A stretch of 61,884 nt of DNA, from the NCBI GenBank assembly GCA_964586775.1, contig CAZPJD010000089.1, positions 1-61,884 on the forward strand, in the 5' to 3' direction. Below are positions 1 to 7,687 of the stretch, in pieces; positions within the stretch are counted from its first letter, which is position 1; every line of letters begins with the position of its first letter. A program made the position numbers and the translations under genes. The DNA is from JADLEX01 sp964586775. GTDB taxonomy: Bacteria; Lernaellota; Lernaellaia; JACKCT01. Under the pieces are notes generated by a model. That model did not search any database, had not been told where the DNA came from, and worked only from the letters and a program-made list of their open reading frames with translations.

Positions 1-131
1 GCTCACTGCCCATGCTCAATGGCGGGCGGACGTGGTTTTGCGGAAGCTACTTCGGCCACGGCCTGCACGAGGACGCCGTGGCCTCCGCCGTGGCCGTGGC
101 GGGCGCGCTGGGTGTTCCGTTTGTGTCTTGA
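1..131 (+). CDS. C-terminal end of a FAD-dependent amine-oxidase-like oxidoreductase (partial)
   Basis: Only the last 42 codons are inside the window: the frame is open from base 3 and stops at TGA 129-131. The visible tail contains WFCGSYFGHGLHED followed by an alanine/valine-rich helix (AVASAVAVAGALG). This closes the family of predicted NAD/FAD-binding amine-oxidase-like proteins (COG2907 type), where the usual wording is CGSYFGYGFHEDG. In that family the segment is the last part of the FAD-binding domain, next to the flavin. The substrate cannot be judged from this fragment. The 57 bases before the next, convergent gene show no terminator. The family call rests on motif recognition only. 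Confidence 0.7.
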   Translation, partial: SLPMLNGGRTWFCGSYFGHGLHEDAVASAVAVAGALGVPFVS

Positions 132-188
132 ATCAAGTTGCCGCGACGAATTCGGCTTCGGGCGACAAACCTCTCATCGGAAGGCCGT

Positions 189-464
189 TCAGCAGACGAT
201 GCGCCTTGCGCGGATGTATTCCCGCACCATCATGCGCGCGCGGCGGATGTTCTGAAGCCGAAAGTTTTTCTTGCGGATGTTGTCGAAGTCGCCTTCGTCG
301 ATCTGCTCCACCTGGAATTCGCGTTCGACGATGTCGAAGTTCGTCAGCAGCATGCGCAAATGAGGCGGCTGAAACTTGCGCAGGCTCACGACCGTGAACG
401 TCGTGTAGCCGTCCGCGATGGATTTCACGAGTTCTTTCGGACTCCCGGTCGGAAAACCGCCCAC
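189..464 (-). CDS. Small conserved-looking cytoplasmic protein of unknown function
   Basis: About 91 residues, with normal high-GC codon use and a mix of charged and hydrophobic residues typical of a folded protein. The N-terminal half reads GGFPTGSPKELVKSIADG and the C-terminal half is strongly basic (KKNFRLQNIRRARMMVREY). No signal peptide, membrane segment or metal motif is visible. Two starts compete: GTG at 464, seven bases after a G-rich Shine-Dalgarno-like run, and TTG at 470, two codons upstream. I prefer GTG. The gene is convergent with the oxidoreductase to its left and lies 44 bases downstream of the CAP lipoprotein gene, so the two may share a transcript. I do not recognise the family; the basic C-terminus could bind nucleic acid, but that is only a guess. 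Confidence 0.65.
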   Translation of the reverse strand: MGGFPTGSPKELVKSIADGYTTFTVVSLRKFQPPHLRMLLTNFDIVEREFQVEQIDEGDFDNIRKKNFRLQNIRRARMMVREYIRARRIVC

Positions 465-508
465 GGACAAACCCCCATGCGGCGTGGCCGCAAAAAAATT
501 CCGCCCCG

Positions 509-1183
509 TCAGCCCTCGCAGTACTCGTGCGGATCGTCGCGCAGATCCGACGCGTCATACGTCGCAAAGTCCTGCGTGAGATAGAGGTTGCCGTCTTCGC
601 ACTCGTGGATGCCGACGCCCACATAACGGAAATCGCGATTCAGGATGTTGCCGCGGTGGTTCAGATCGCACTCGGGCTCGTTCATGAACAGGTCCTCGAG
701 CGTGCCGACGATCCCCGAGCCGTTGGTGCCGTAGGCGATGTTCTCGCCCGCGGTCACGAACGAGATCCCGTCCGCCGCCATACGGTCGAAGGGGTCGTCG
801 CCGTCGGGGTTCACGTGGTCGAAGAAACTCCGATCGCACATGTCCTTCGAGTGCAGCCGCGCCACCTCGGCGAGGTCGTCGTCCCACAGGATCGCGGGCG
901 CGCAGTCCGACTCTTCCCGGTTGGCGTACCGATCCTCGTTGATCATCATCGCGTTCTGGCACGCCGCGTCCGACGCGTCGCATCCGGGGTTCGCTCCGTA
1001 GTCGATGTCGCACTCGTCGGAGTACCCCGCGCCGTCGTCGTCGCCCCCCACGTCGTCGTCCGTGTCGTCGTCGGTGAGGCCGTCCTCCTCGGTCGTTTCC
1101 GACTCGCCGAAGCACGCCAGATATGACGTCGCCGACAGCAACGTCGCGACCGCCAAAACCGTCCACAGAAATTTCGCGCTCAT
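509..1183 (-). CDS. CAP/SCP-domain (PR-1-like) lipoprotein with aspartate-rich linker
   Basis: A predicted exported lipoprotein of 224 residues. The signal peptide ends in a lipobox (SYLAC, Cys24). A short acidic, Asp-rich linker follows (residues about 27-50, DDDTDDDVGGDDD), then a CAP/SCP domain to the end. CAP hallmarks are visible: an N-terminal helix with NEDRY, HSKDM, GENIAYG, LNHRGNIL, VGVGI and the closing strand YLTQDFA. The CAP histidines (HSKDM, NHRGN) are kept. Bacterial CAP proteins are extracellular and their activity is often unknown; some bind lipids or metals. The ATG at 1183 has a good GAGGA ribosome site and precedes the hydrophobic core; an upstream in-frame start would only add a basic leader. 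Domain call is firm, function is not. Confidence 0.85.
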   Translation of the reverse strand: MSAKFLWTVLAVATLLSATSYLACFGESETTEEDGLTDDDTDDDVGGDDDGAGYSDECDIDYGANPGCDASDAACQNAMMINEDRYANREESDCAPAILWDDDLAEVARLHSKDMCDRSFFDHVNPDGDDPFDRMAADGISFVTAGENIAYGTNGSGIVGTLEDLFMNEPECDLNHRGNILNRDFRYVGVGIHECEDGNLYLTQDFATYDASDLRDDPHEYCEG

Positions 1184-1224
1184 GTCTCGTCCTCGGATCA
1201 TGTCTCGCACTCGATGGAAGGCGT

Positions 1225-1253
1225 AATCTACCACAGGGCGATTCGCCCGTCCA
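1225..1253 (-). promoter_or_regulatory. Candidate sigma70 promoter for the CAP lipoprotein gene
   Basis: On the minus strand TGGACG (-35) and TAGATT (-10) are separated by 17 bases. The -10 box lies about 42 bases before the ATG at 1183. Confidence 0.45.
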
Positions 1254-1293
1254 AGGAGGGAGGTGCGTCGTTTCGGGTCGGTTCGACGAGGGC

Positions 1294-4062
1294 TCAGTCG
1301 TCTTCCGAGGACGACCTAGAGATTCTGCTTCCTCGTTGGAGCAGATCGCTCAACCACTTCCGATCGCATTCGATCCGTTCCCCGGCACGATCCAAGCACT
1401 CCATGGGGGGGACAAAGGGATAGCCACGTGTGTGATCGACGACCGCACGTTTGTCCCCAGTCACGTCCCAATAGACCCAAATGCCTGTCCGGTCGCCGCC
1501 GTAGTCCGGTCGAAATTCCCCCTCCATTGACACCGATCCGCTCTCAAACCAGAACGTCCAGCGACCGACACGCCGGCCCGACCTGTATTCACCTCGCTCT
1601 CGCAGGTTGCCGTTTTCATACCACCTCTCCCACAGACCATCCTTGCGAGATTTCGAATACGTCCCCTTGCTCTTGACCTTTCCGTTGGAGTGATACGCGA
1701 TAGCTGGACCATCAGGCGACGGACGGACGAGACTTGGTTGCCCATTCTCGTACCAGGTCATCAACGATCCCGTCGACGTCATGATCTCGTGCGAAGTGGC
1801 GACAAATTCGCCATCCTCGATCAATCGCTTCTCCGGCATCGACCACATTCGACACCGCGCGGAGATCGGTGGGGACATGTTGGAATCACCCCACCGTGTG
1901 TAACCCGGTGGGGCCACGTATTCGGGGATGACGCGCAGCCGGAGTTGGTACGGCTGCACGGGTGCAGGATCGAACTCGCACTCGCGGTAATAACGGCCGT
2001 CACGCAAATGAAATTTTCGCACGCCGACAATTTTGTTGTCCGAGTATTCCGTTTCGATTTTCGCCGGTTCCAAACCCGCGTCATCTAAAAGGATCCCAAG
2101 CTGGCGTCCGGTCCCTTCGTAGTGCCAGGTCTGCAAACCGTTCAGAATCCCTGATCGAAAGCTCGATTCCTTAACGGTGCGGCACTCGCCGTTGGGCCTG
2201 ACTGTGCCTTCGATCCAGAGCCCCTCTTTCTCGTCATCTTTGTAGTCTCCCTCGGACCGAACGCAGCCGTTGCTATATTTTGATACCCAGTGTCCGTGCC
2301 GGACTCCCATCCAGTATTCCTCTTTTTCTCGCTCGTAACACGAATACGGATTTTCCGGACGATTGATCGGATCGTAATCGATTCCCCATTTCACCCAAAC
2401 GCCATCCGGCTTTCCGTTCGTCCAGTTCCCCTCCTCCGAGGGACAAGGTGGGCGGTCGTGAACGCGCTGATATCCGTGCGGAACACCGTTCCGATAATTG
2501 ACCTCTTCCGTCTTTCGGCAGGAATTTGACTCCGCGTCAAATACTTCTCCCGTCCACAATCCCTCCCGTCGACCATTGACGTAATCGCCGGCGGCGCCCA
2601 AGCAACCCCAGTGACCGAAAACCTGCCATCGGCCTTCGCGAAGCCCGCGGACCAAGTTGCCTTGTGCCACGAGGCCCTCGCTACTAACGCCTACCGCCGG
2701 CCCGTTCGCGGCCCCCTTCTTTATCCGAAAGGACCACGTGTCGTAGGAGACAATCAACGCTTCGCCGTTGGGGAAGTTCGCAGTGACGACATGGTCGGAC
2801 CTTTCGTCTGCGCGATAATAGTAAGTTCCTGTACGGTGATAGTAAGCCCCTGTTGGTACCCCCATGTCGAAATTCGCGGTCTCGAGCAGAATGCCGGATG
2901 GTGAAAACTCCGCCCACGGGCCGATTTTTTCCCCGGTACGGTACTCACCGATTTCCTTGAGGAATCCGTTCGGATGATGAAACTCCCACTTGCCTACACG
3001 AACCCCGGCTTCGTAAGCACCGCGATCCAGCAACGAACCGTCGGAGTACCATCGTGTCCAGACGCCGTTCTTCTCGCCTCCACAATATCCACCTTCCGCG
3101 CGAGTCGTCCCAGGGGAACCATCTGCTCGATAAGGCATATACCTCGCTTCCCCATTTCGAGTTCGACAAGGTTCGCCGTCCCGCTGAGATTGAAGCCACT
3201 CGGCAAAATCGATCACCTGTCGCTCAAGAAGACGCCGTGAGTCTGCTTGTGCGTCTACCCGCTCCGCTTCCACGCGAACGAGGTCCGCGTCCAAATCTCT
3301 CCCTCCTTTCTCCGGCGACGTTCGCGACCCGGCTTTCGGCGCACCACCTTTGGAGTGGCTCGAAAACATGGGGTCGTAGAAAAAAGCCGCATAGCGTGGC
3401 CCCGTCAAACCTTTCGCTGCCATCGCCAGCAGATTCGCAGCCGCTCGCGCTTGGAATGGGCTTCGTCGTTTTCCCCGGCTGTATTTGAGGGCGACGATCT
3501 CCGAAGCGTCGAATGCCGACACGAATTCGATCGCAATCAATCCGGCCGAGTCATAGAGATCGACAGCGAGTTCCTTTTGAAATTGTGATTCCGATTCAAA
3601 TGGCCGAAGGTCAAGTTCAGTCGGTAAGAGCCATCGGTCCAGGCGGATTTCCTCAAACACACCGTAGGAACGTCGCGAATCGGCACGGTCTTCTCGATAT
3701 CCGTGTCGCGTCTCGTAGGTCACTTGCGGGAAGACCTTCTTCTGATCGAAGCCCACAAGGCCATATCGCGCCAAGACCTCGCGAATGAGGGACAGCGCCT
3801 CGGACTCGTCCAAACACTCGAAGCAATCCCCGCTCAGATTGCCCTCTCCGTGCTCGAACACCGGCGCGACGAGCGTGTGCTCGGCCGGCTCGCGGATGTC
3901 GGTATTCAGCCCCGCTCCGGTTTTACAGGCCGCACAAACCCCCGCTACCACGGCCAAGATCGCCGCACAGGTGCGAACCGTGACGCGCGCAACGTCGCGT
4001 CGCGACGGTTGCGATTTCTCGTCCCATCTCGACACGACCATCATGGATGCGGCAATCCCCAT
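1294..4062 (-). CDS. Large MORN-type (YwqK-like) repeat lipoprotein
   Basis: A 922-residue predicted lipoprotein. A long basic leader, a hydrophobic stretch and a lipobox (GVCAAC, Cys46) precede a non-repetitive domain of about 230 residues. From roughly residue 310 to 900 the protein consists of at least twelve MORN-2-type repeats, each about 22-45 residues with the pattern G-x-Y-x-x-G-x-x-x-G-x-W-x-x-W-x-x-N/D/S-G, for example KRVGRWTFWFESG-like units. Such repeats form extended beta-sheet solenoids; related YwqK proteins are annotated as antitoxins in some genomes, but nothing here suggests a toxin partner. The ATG at 4062 has GGAG seven bases upstream. By eye the gene is less G+C-rich than its neighbours, which may mean a different history or relaxed composition. 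Solitary gene; surface or periplasmic role is inferred from the lipobox. Confidence 0.85.
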   Translation of the reverse strand: MGIAASMMVVSRWDEKSQPSRRDVARVTVRTCAAILAVVAGVCAACKTGAGLNTDIREPAEHTLVAPVFEHGEGNLSGDCFECLDESEALSLIREVLARYGLVGFDQKKVFPQVTYETRHGYREDRADSRRSYGVFEEIRLDRWLLPTELDLRPFESESQFQKELAVDLYDSAGLIAIEFVSAFDASEIVALKYSRGKRRSPFQARAAANLLAMAAKGLTGPRYAAFFYDPMFSSHSKGGAPKAGSRTSPEKGGRDLDADLVRVEAERVDAQADSRRLLERQVIDFAEWLQSQRDGEPCRTRNGEARYMPYRADGSPGTTRAEGGYCGGEKNGVWTRWYSDGSLLDRGAYEAGVRVGKWEFHHPNGFLKEIGEYRTGEKIGPWAEFSPSGILLETANFDMGVPTGAYYHRTGTYYYRADERSDHVVTANFPNGEALIVSYDTWSFRIKKGAANGPAVGVSSEGLVAQGNLVRGLREGRWQVFGHWGCLGAAGDYVNGRREGLWTGEVFDAESNSCRKTEEVNYRNGVPHGYQRVHDRPPCPSEEGNWTNGKPDGVWVKWGIDYDPINRPENPYSCYEREKEEYWMGVRHGHWVSKYSNGCVRSEGDYKDDEKEGLWIEGTVRPNGECRTVKESSFRSGILNGLQTWHYEGTGRQLGILLDDAGLEPAKIETEYSDNKIVGVRKFHLRDGRYYRECEFDPAPVQPYQLRLRVIPEYVAPPGYTRWGDSNMSPPISARCRMWSMPEKRLIEDGEFVATSHEIMTSTGSLMTWYENGQPSLVRPSPDGPAIAYHSNGKVKSKGTYSKSRKDGLWERWYENGNLRERGEYRSGRRVGRWTFWFESGSVSMEGEFRPDYGGDRTGIWVYWDVTGDKRAVVDHTRGYPFVPPMECLDRAGERIECDRKWLSDLLQRGSRISRSSSEDD

Positions 4063-4425
4063 CGGTCTGCTCCGAGTTCGAAATTAGCGGGTTTAGCTTT
4101 CGCTCGTCTTCAAGGACCCAAGTCCAATCAGGCGAGCTGTCGGCCTCGCTCGATCATCGTTGCGGCACGGTCCCCAAGATAACCCTGGCATCGCACGCCA
4201 GTGTGAATGATATCAGCATCGAATATTTCCGAGCAACAAAAAACGGGGGATGCAACGACGTCGTATGCCCGGCCAACGACGGCGATGATCCACGCATCGA
4301 CGAAGCTTTCCGCAGCACGAAGTCGCCGCGATCATTCCGATCCGAGATGCGACCGCCGCCCACTCCCGTCGCCCGTGCGTCCGTGCTATCGTGATGCGTT
4401 CATCGCGCTTCGAGGGAACCCGCCG
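4063..4425. other. Divergent intergenic region, MORN lipoprotein / MDR dehydrogenase
   Basis: 363 bases without a supported gene. It separates the MORN lipoprotein gene (minus) from the dehydrogenase gene (plus). A weak promoter for the minus gene can be read at 4207-4236 (TTGCTC, 18 bases, TATCAT). The frame of the dehydrogenase stays open upstream to about 4207, but that extension is not homologous to the family and lacks a ribosome site near its start. Confidence 0.5.
4207..4236 (-). promoter_or_regulatory. Weak candidate promoter for the MORN lipoprotein gene
   Basis: Minus strand TTGCTC, spacer 18, TATCAT. The -10 box is good (5 of 6), the -35 box poor (3 of 6). It lies about 145 bases before the start codon. 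Confidence 0.3.
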
Positions 4426-5466
4426 ATGCGTGCCGTCGTGAAAACCGGATCCGGTCCCGGCCTCGTCGAGGTCGTGGATCGACCCGTGCCCGCGTGCGCG
4501 CCCGACGAAGTCCTTTTGCGCGTCTCGCGATGCGCCGTGTCGTCGGCGGATCTGCGCGTGTGGGGCGATCGCATGCCCTACTATCCACCCATCGTGCTCG
4601 GCCAGCAGTTTTCGGGCGTCGTCGAGCACATCGGTGCGGATGTCGTGGGCATCGAGCCCGGCGCGCGCGTGATGTGCGAAGTCCACGGACGCACCTGCGG
4701 ACGCTGCCGGTTCTGCCTCACGGGGCGGCGGCAGTTCTGCCACGACAAACGCGTGCTCGGCATCGGGCTCGACGGCGCGATGGCCGAGTACGTCGCCGTA
4801 CCCGCGCGGCTGGCCCACCGGGTCCCCGATTCGATCGGGGACGCCGCCGCCGCGTTGGTGGAGCCCGCCGCCGTGTGCCTGAACGGCATCGTGAACCGCG
4901 CCGGAATCGAACCGGGCGACACCGTCGTGATCGTCGGGTGCGATTTCAACGCGCTCGTCGCGATCCAGCTTTTGCGCGCGCTGGGCGCGGGATCGATCCT
5001 CGTGGCGGGCACGCCGCTCGACGAGGAGGTGCGCGTGCCGATGGCGTGCGAGCTCGGCGCGACCGAGTCGGTCGTCCTGCAGCGCGTCGATCTCACCGAC
5101 TTCGTGATGGATTTCACGGGCGGGGTCGGCGCGGACCTGGTCGTCGATTTCCTGGGGCAGTCGGGAGCGATGGACGAGACGCTCTCGCTGATCCGCACCC
5201 TCGGGCGTTATCTGGTCATCGGATACGCCGACTCCGAGGATTTGGAATTGCCGTGGCGGCGCATGTATCAGCGCGCGGTGTCGCTCCATTTTCATTACAG
5301 TTCCAGTTACACCGCCTGCGAGCAGATTATTCGCTTCGCGGCCGACGGCAGGCTGCGTCTCGATCCGCTGGCAAGCGACGTGCTGCCTCTCGCGGAGTGG
5401 GAGTCGGCATTTCGCTTCGCCCGCGCGGTCGAGGCCGTGAAGGTGCTGATCGATCCTTTCGCTTGA
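4426..5466 (+). CDS. Zinc-type alcohol dehydrogenase-like (MDR) protein with a degenerate catalytic zinc site
   Basis: A 346-residue medium-chain dehydrogenase/reductase of normal length, starting at ATG 4426 with GAGGG upstream. The GroES-like domain keeps the four structural-zinc cysteines (Cys91, 94, 97, 105). The catalytic-zinc signature is changed: the usual G-I-C-G-T-D reads A-V-S-S-A-D (Ser39 for Cys) and the usual G-H-E reads G-Q-Q (residues 59-61). The nucleotide-binding loop, normally GxGxxG, reads GCDFNA in VVIVGCDFNALVAIQLL. The family oxidises secondary alcohols or polyols with NAD(P); this member may be zinc-independent at the active site, have another chemistry, or be a binding protein. 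Monocistronic, divergent from the MORN gene. Fold is certain, activity unknown. Confidence 0.85.
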   Translation: MRAVVKTGSGPGLVEVVDRPVPACAPDEVLLRVSRCAVSSADLRVWGDRMPYYPPIVLGQQFSGVVEHIGADVVGIEPGARVMCEVHGRTCGRCRFCLTGRRQFCHDKRVLGIGLDGAMAEYVAVPARLAHRVPDSIGDAAAALVEPAAVCLNGIVNRAGIEPGDTVVIVGCDFNALVAIQLLRALGAGSILVAGTPLDEEVRVPMACELGATESVVLQRVDLTDFVMDFTGGVGADLVVDFLGQSGAMDETLSLIRTLGRYLVIGYADSEDLELPWRRMYQRAVSLHFHYSSSYTACEQIIRFAADGRLRLDPLASDVLPLAEWESAFRFARAVEAVKVLIDPFA

Positions 5467-5526
5467 CGGCGGCGAGTCGCGCGAGCGTCGGTCGATTTCT
5501 GTTCATTTCGTGAACGATCAGACCAA

Positions 5527-5542
5527 CAAACCGATTGGTTTG
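5527..5542. promoter_or_regulatory. Palindromic operator-like site before the cytochrome lipoprotein gene
   Basis: CAAACC-GATT-GGTTTG is a perfect 6+4+6 inverted repeat, extended by ACCA/TGGT flanks. It lies 35 bases before the ATG at 5577. The core ACCGATTGGT-like shape resembles TetR-family operators; no T-run follows, so a terminator is less likely. Confidence 0.45.
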
Positions 5543-5576
5543 TGGTATCCACGCGGCTTTGCATCTGGAGGCTCTC

Positions 5577-5969
5577 ATGCGGCAACGGAGCTGGCATCGA
5601 TTTCTGATCGTCTGGGCGGCGCTCGTCGCGCTCTTATCCGCATTTGGCGCTTGCGGCGGTGGAGGCGGCGATGACGATGACGACGACGACTCCAACGCCG
5701 ATGACGACGGCGCGACGGCACCGACATACGAGAACTTCGCGAAGGGTTTTTTCGAGGAGTATTGCCTGCACTGCCACGTCGCGCCGCTGGACGAAGACGT
5801 GCCCTTCGTCCTCGATTCCTACGACGCGGTCGTCGAGCAACTCGACGAGATCCGGACGCAGGCGGTGGAACTCAAGGCGATGCCACCCGAAGAGACGCCC
5901 GGCGATTTCCCGACCGATGCCGAGCGCGAAAAGCTCGGCGAATGGATCGACGCCGGCGCACCGGAATGA
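5577..5969 (+). CDS. Monoheme c-type cytochrome lipoprotein with Asp-rich linker
   Basis: A 130-residue predicted lipoprotein. The signal peptide ends in AFGAC (Cys26), followed by five glycines and an aspartate-rich linker (residues 32-44). One heme c attachment site CLHCH is at residues 63-67 and a likely distal ligand Met102 sits in KAMPP, the usual arrangement in small class I cytochromes. The protein probably carries electrons at the membrane surface or periplasm. Start ATG 5577 has GGAG seven bases upstream; the open frame extends upstream but without a signal sequence. The gene precedes a flavin/iron-sulfur oxidoreductase operon by 140 bases. A functional link as electron acceptor is possible but unproven, since that operon has its own promoter. 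Confidence 0.85.
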   Translation: MRQRSWHRFLIVWAALVALLSAFGACGGGGGDDDDDDDSNADDDGATAPTYENFAKGFFEEYCLHCHVAPLDEDVPFVLDSYDAVVEQLDEIRTQAVELKAMPPEETPGDFPTDAEREKLGEWIDAGAPE

Positions 5970-6005
5970 GCGTCTGATCGCGCGGATTTCGGCCCCGTTT
6001 CGTTC

Positions 6006-6034
6006 TTGACACGGCGCGTCGCGCCCCCTAAGAC
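6006..6034 (+). promoter_or_regulatory. Sigma70 promoter of the flavin/Fe-S oxidoreductase operon
   Basis: A perfect -35 box TTGACA, a 17-base spacer and a weak -10 box TAAGAC (3 of 6). The expected transcription start is about 70 bases before the ATG at 6110. Confidence 0.55.
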
Positions 6035-6109
6035 TCGAAGGGCCGCGCGGTTTGCCGTGTGCCTGGCCCGCGCGGTCCCCCGCATGGACGTCGGCCCCGA
6101 CGAGGACGC

Positions 6110-7675
6110 ATGGTCTCGAAACTCCCGAATCCCGCGCCGCCCGAAATCGTGGACGCCTTCATCGCGCGTCTCGGGGCGGGGGCGGTTTCCGTCGCCGAGC
6201 ACGACCGCTGGCTCTACGCCCGCGACATGTACCCCGTCGCCCTCATGCACTACGCCGAAGGCTCGCTGCGCCACTTCCCCGATCTGATCGTCCATCCGGC
6301 CGACACCGAGGAGGTGGTGGCCGTCATCGACCTCGCGCGCAGCTTCAACATGCCCGTCATCCCCTTCGGCGCGGGCTCGGGCGTTTGCGGCGGCACGATG
6401 CCGATCCGCGGCGGGGTGATGCTCGACCTCAAGCGCATGCACCGCGTCCTGGAGGTCAACGACCGCGACCTGACCGTGCGCGCGCAGGCCGGCATCATGG
6501 GCCAGACGCTCGAAATGGAGCTTGCCCGTCGCGGCTACACGATGGGGCACTTCCCGTCGTCGATCCACTGCTCCACCCTCGGCGGGTGGGTCGCGGCGCG
6601 CAGCGCGGGGCAGTGCTCGTCGAAGTACGGCAAGATCGAGGACATGGTGCTCGGCCTGGAGTTCGTGCTGCCCGACGGCGCGGTGGTGCGCACCCCCGCC
6701 GTGCCCCATGGCGGCGCGGGGCCGAGTTGGCAGCAGATCGTCATCGGCAGCGAGGGGACCCTCGGCGTGGTCACCGAGGCGACGTGCCGCATCTGGCCCG
6801 CGCCGGCCCAACGGCGATTTCTCGCGTACGAATTCTCCGACGTGCGCACCGGCGTCGAGGCGATGCGTTTGGTGATGCAAAACGACCTGCGCCCGGCGGC
6901 GATGCGCCTGTACGATCCGCTCGATACGCTGATGGTGGGCAAGAGCGGCGCGGAGGAAACGGGCGGCTCGGGGCTCATGGACTTCATCCCCGTCCAGCAG
7001 ATCGAGACGCGCCTGCGCACGCTCATCCCGCGCGCGTTTCGCAAGACGCAGCGATTCGTCGCGGGGTACGCGGACATCGGCAACCGGCTCGAAAAGCTCT
7101 CGCGGGGCGAGTGCCTGATGGTGCTGATGTTCGAGGGCGAGACGCGCCTGACGGACTACGAATTCGAGGCGACGCAGCACCTGTGCGACCGCCTGGGCGG
7201 CATCAACCACGGTCCCGAGCCGGCGATGAAGTGGTTCAAGAACCGGCACCACGTCAGCTACAAGATGAGCAAGGTTTTTTATAATGGCGCGTTCGTGGAC
7301 ACGATCGAGGTGGCGGCCTCGTGGACGCACCTGAGCGCGCTCTACGACGCGGTGCGCGCCGCGATCCGGCCGCTGGCCTTCGTGATGGCGCACTTTTCGC
7401 ACGCGTATCCCGACGGCGGGTCGATCTATTTCACCTTCGTGTCGTCGGCGCCGAACGCGACCGAGGGCGAACGCAAGCACCGGGCGATCTGGCACGCGGC
7501 GCTCACCGCGGCGATGGCGGCCAAGGCGACGATCAGCCACCACCACGGCATCGGCTTTTCGAAGGGCGACTACCTGCGCAAGGAGCTCGGGGAGCTGTTC
7601 CCGGTCTTCGAGACACTGAAAAACGTGATGGACGCGGACAATCGGTTCAACCCGGGCAAACTGGGGCTCGCGTAA
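6110..7675 (+). CDS. FAD-linked oxidase, alkyldihydroxyacetonephosphate synthase-like
   Basis: A 521-residue flavoprotein of the vanillyl-alcohol-oxidase/PCMH superfamily. The FAD pyrophosphate loop reads PFGAGSGVCGGT (residues 85-96), and GSEGTLGVVTEA marks the second half of the FAD domain. The C-terminal cap carries SHHHGIG (residues 476-482). Three adjacent histidines here are characteristic of ether-lipid alkyl-DHAP synthase (AGPS), whereas D-lactate and glycolate oxidases have EHGIG-type wording. The segment around HFPSSIHCSTLGGWVAAR also resembles AGPS. The ATG at 6110 has a GAGGA site; an upstream start would add only a basic leader. It is first in an operon with a GlcD-like flavoprotein and a GlcF-like Fe-S protein. 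Alternative: a 2-hydroxyacid dehydrogenase subunit. Fold certain, reaction moderately supported. Confidence 0.85.
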   Translation: MVSKLPNPAPPEIVDAFIARLGAGAVSVAEHDRWLYARDMYPVALMHYAEGSLRHFPDLIVHPADTEEVVAVIDLARSFNMPVIPFGAGSGVCGGTMPIRGGVMLDLKRMHRVLEVNDRDLTVRAQAGIMGQTLEMELARRGYTMGHFPSSIHCSTLGGWVAARSAGQCSSKYGKIEDMVLGLEFVLPDGAVVRTPAVPHGGAGPSWQQIVIGSEGTLGVVTEATCRIWPAPAQRRFLAYEFSDVRTGVEAMRLVMQNDLRPAAMRLYDPLDTLMVGKSGAEETGGSGLMDFIPVQQIETRLRTLIPRAFRKTQRFVAGYADIGNRLEKLSRGECLMVLMFEGETRLTDYEFEATQHLCDRLGGINHGPEPAMKWFKNRHHVSYKMSKVFYNGAFVDTIEVAASWTHLSALYDAVRAAIRPLAFVMAHFSHAYPDGGSIYFTFVSSAPNATEGERKHRAIWHAALTAAMAAKATISHHHGIGFSKGDYLRKELGELFPVFETLKNVMDADNRFNPGKLGLA

Positions 7676-7687
7676 ACGGAGCGGCGG

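Noticed and set aside
1294..4062. MORN-repeat protein as a YwqK-type antitoxin
   Set aside because: No deaminase or nuclease toxin gene is adjacent, and the lipobox places it outside the cytoplasm.
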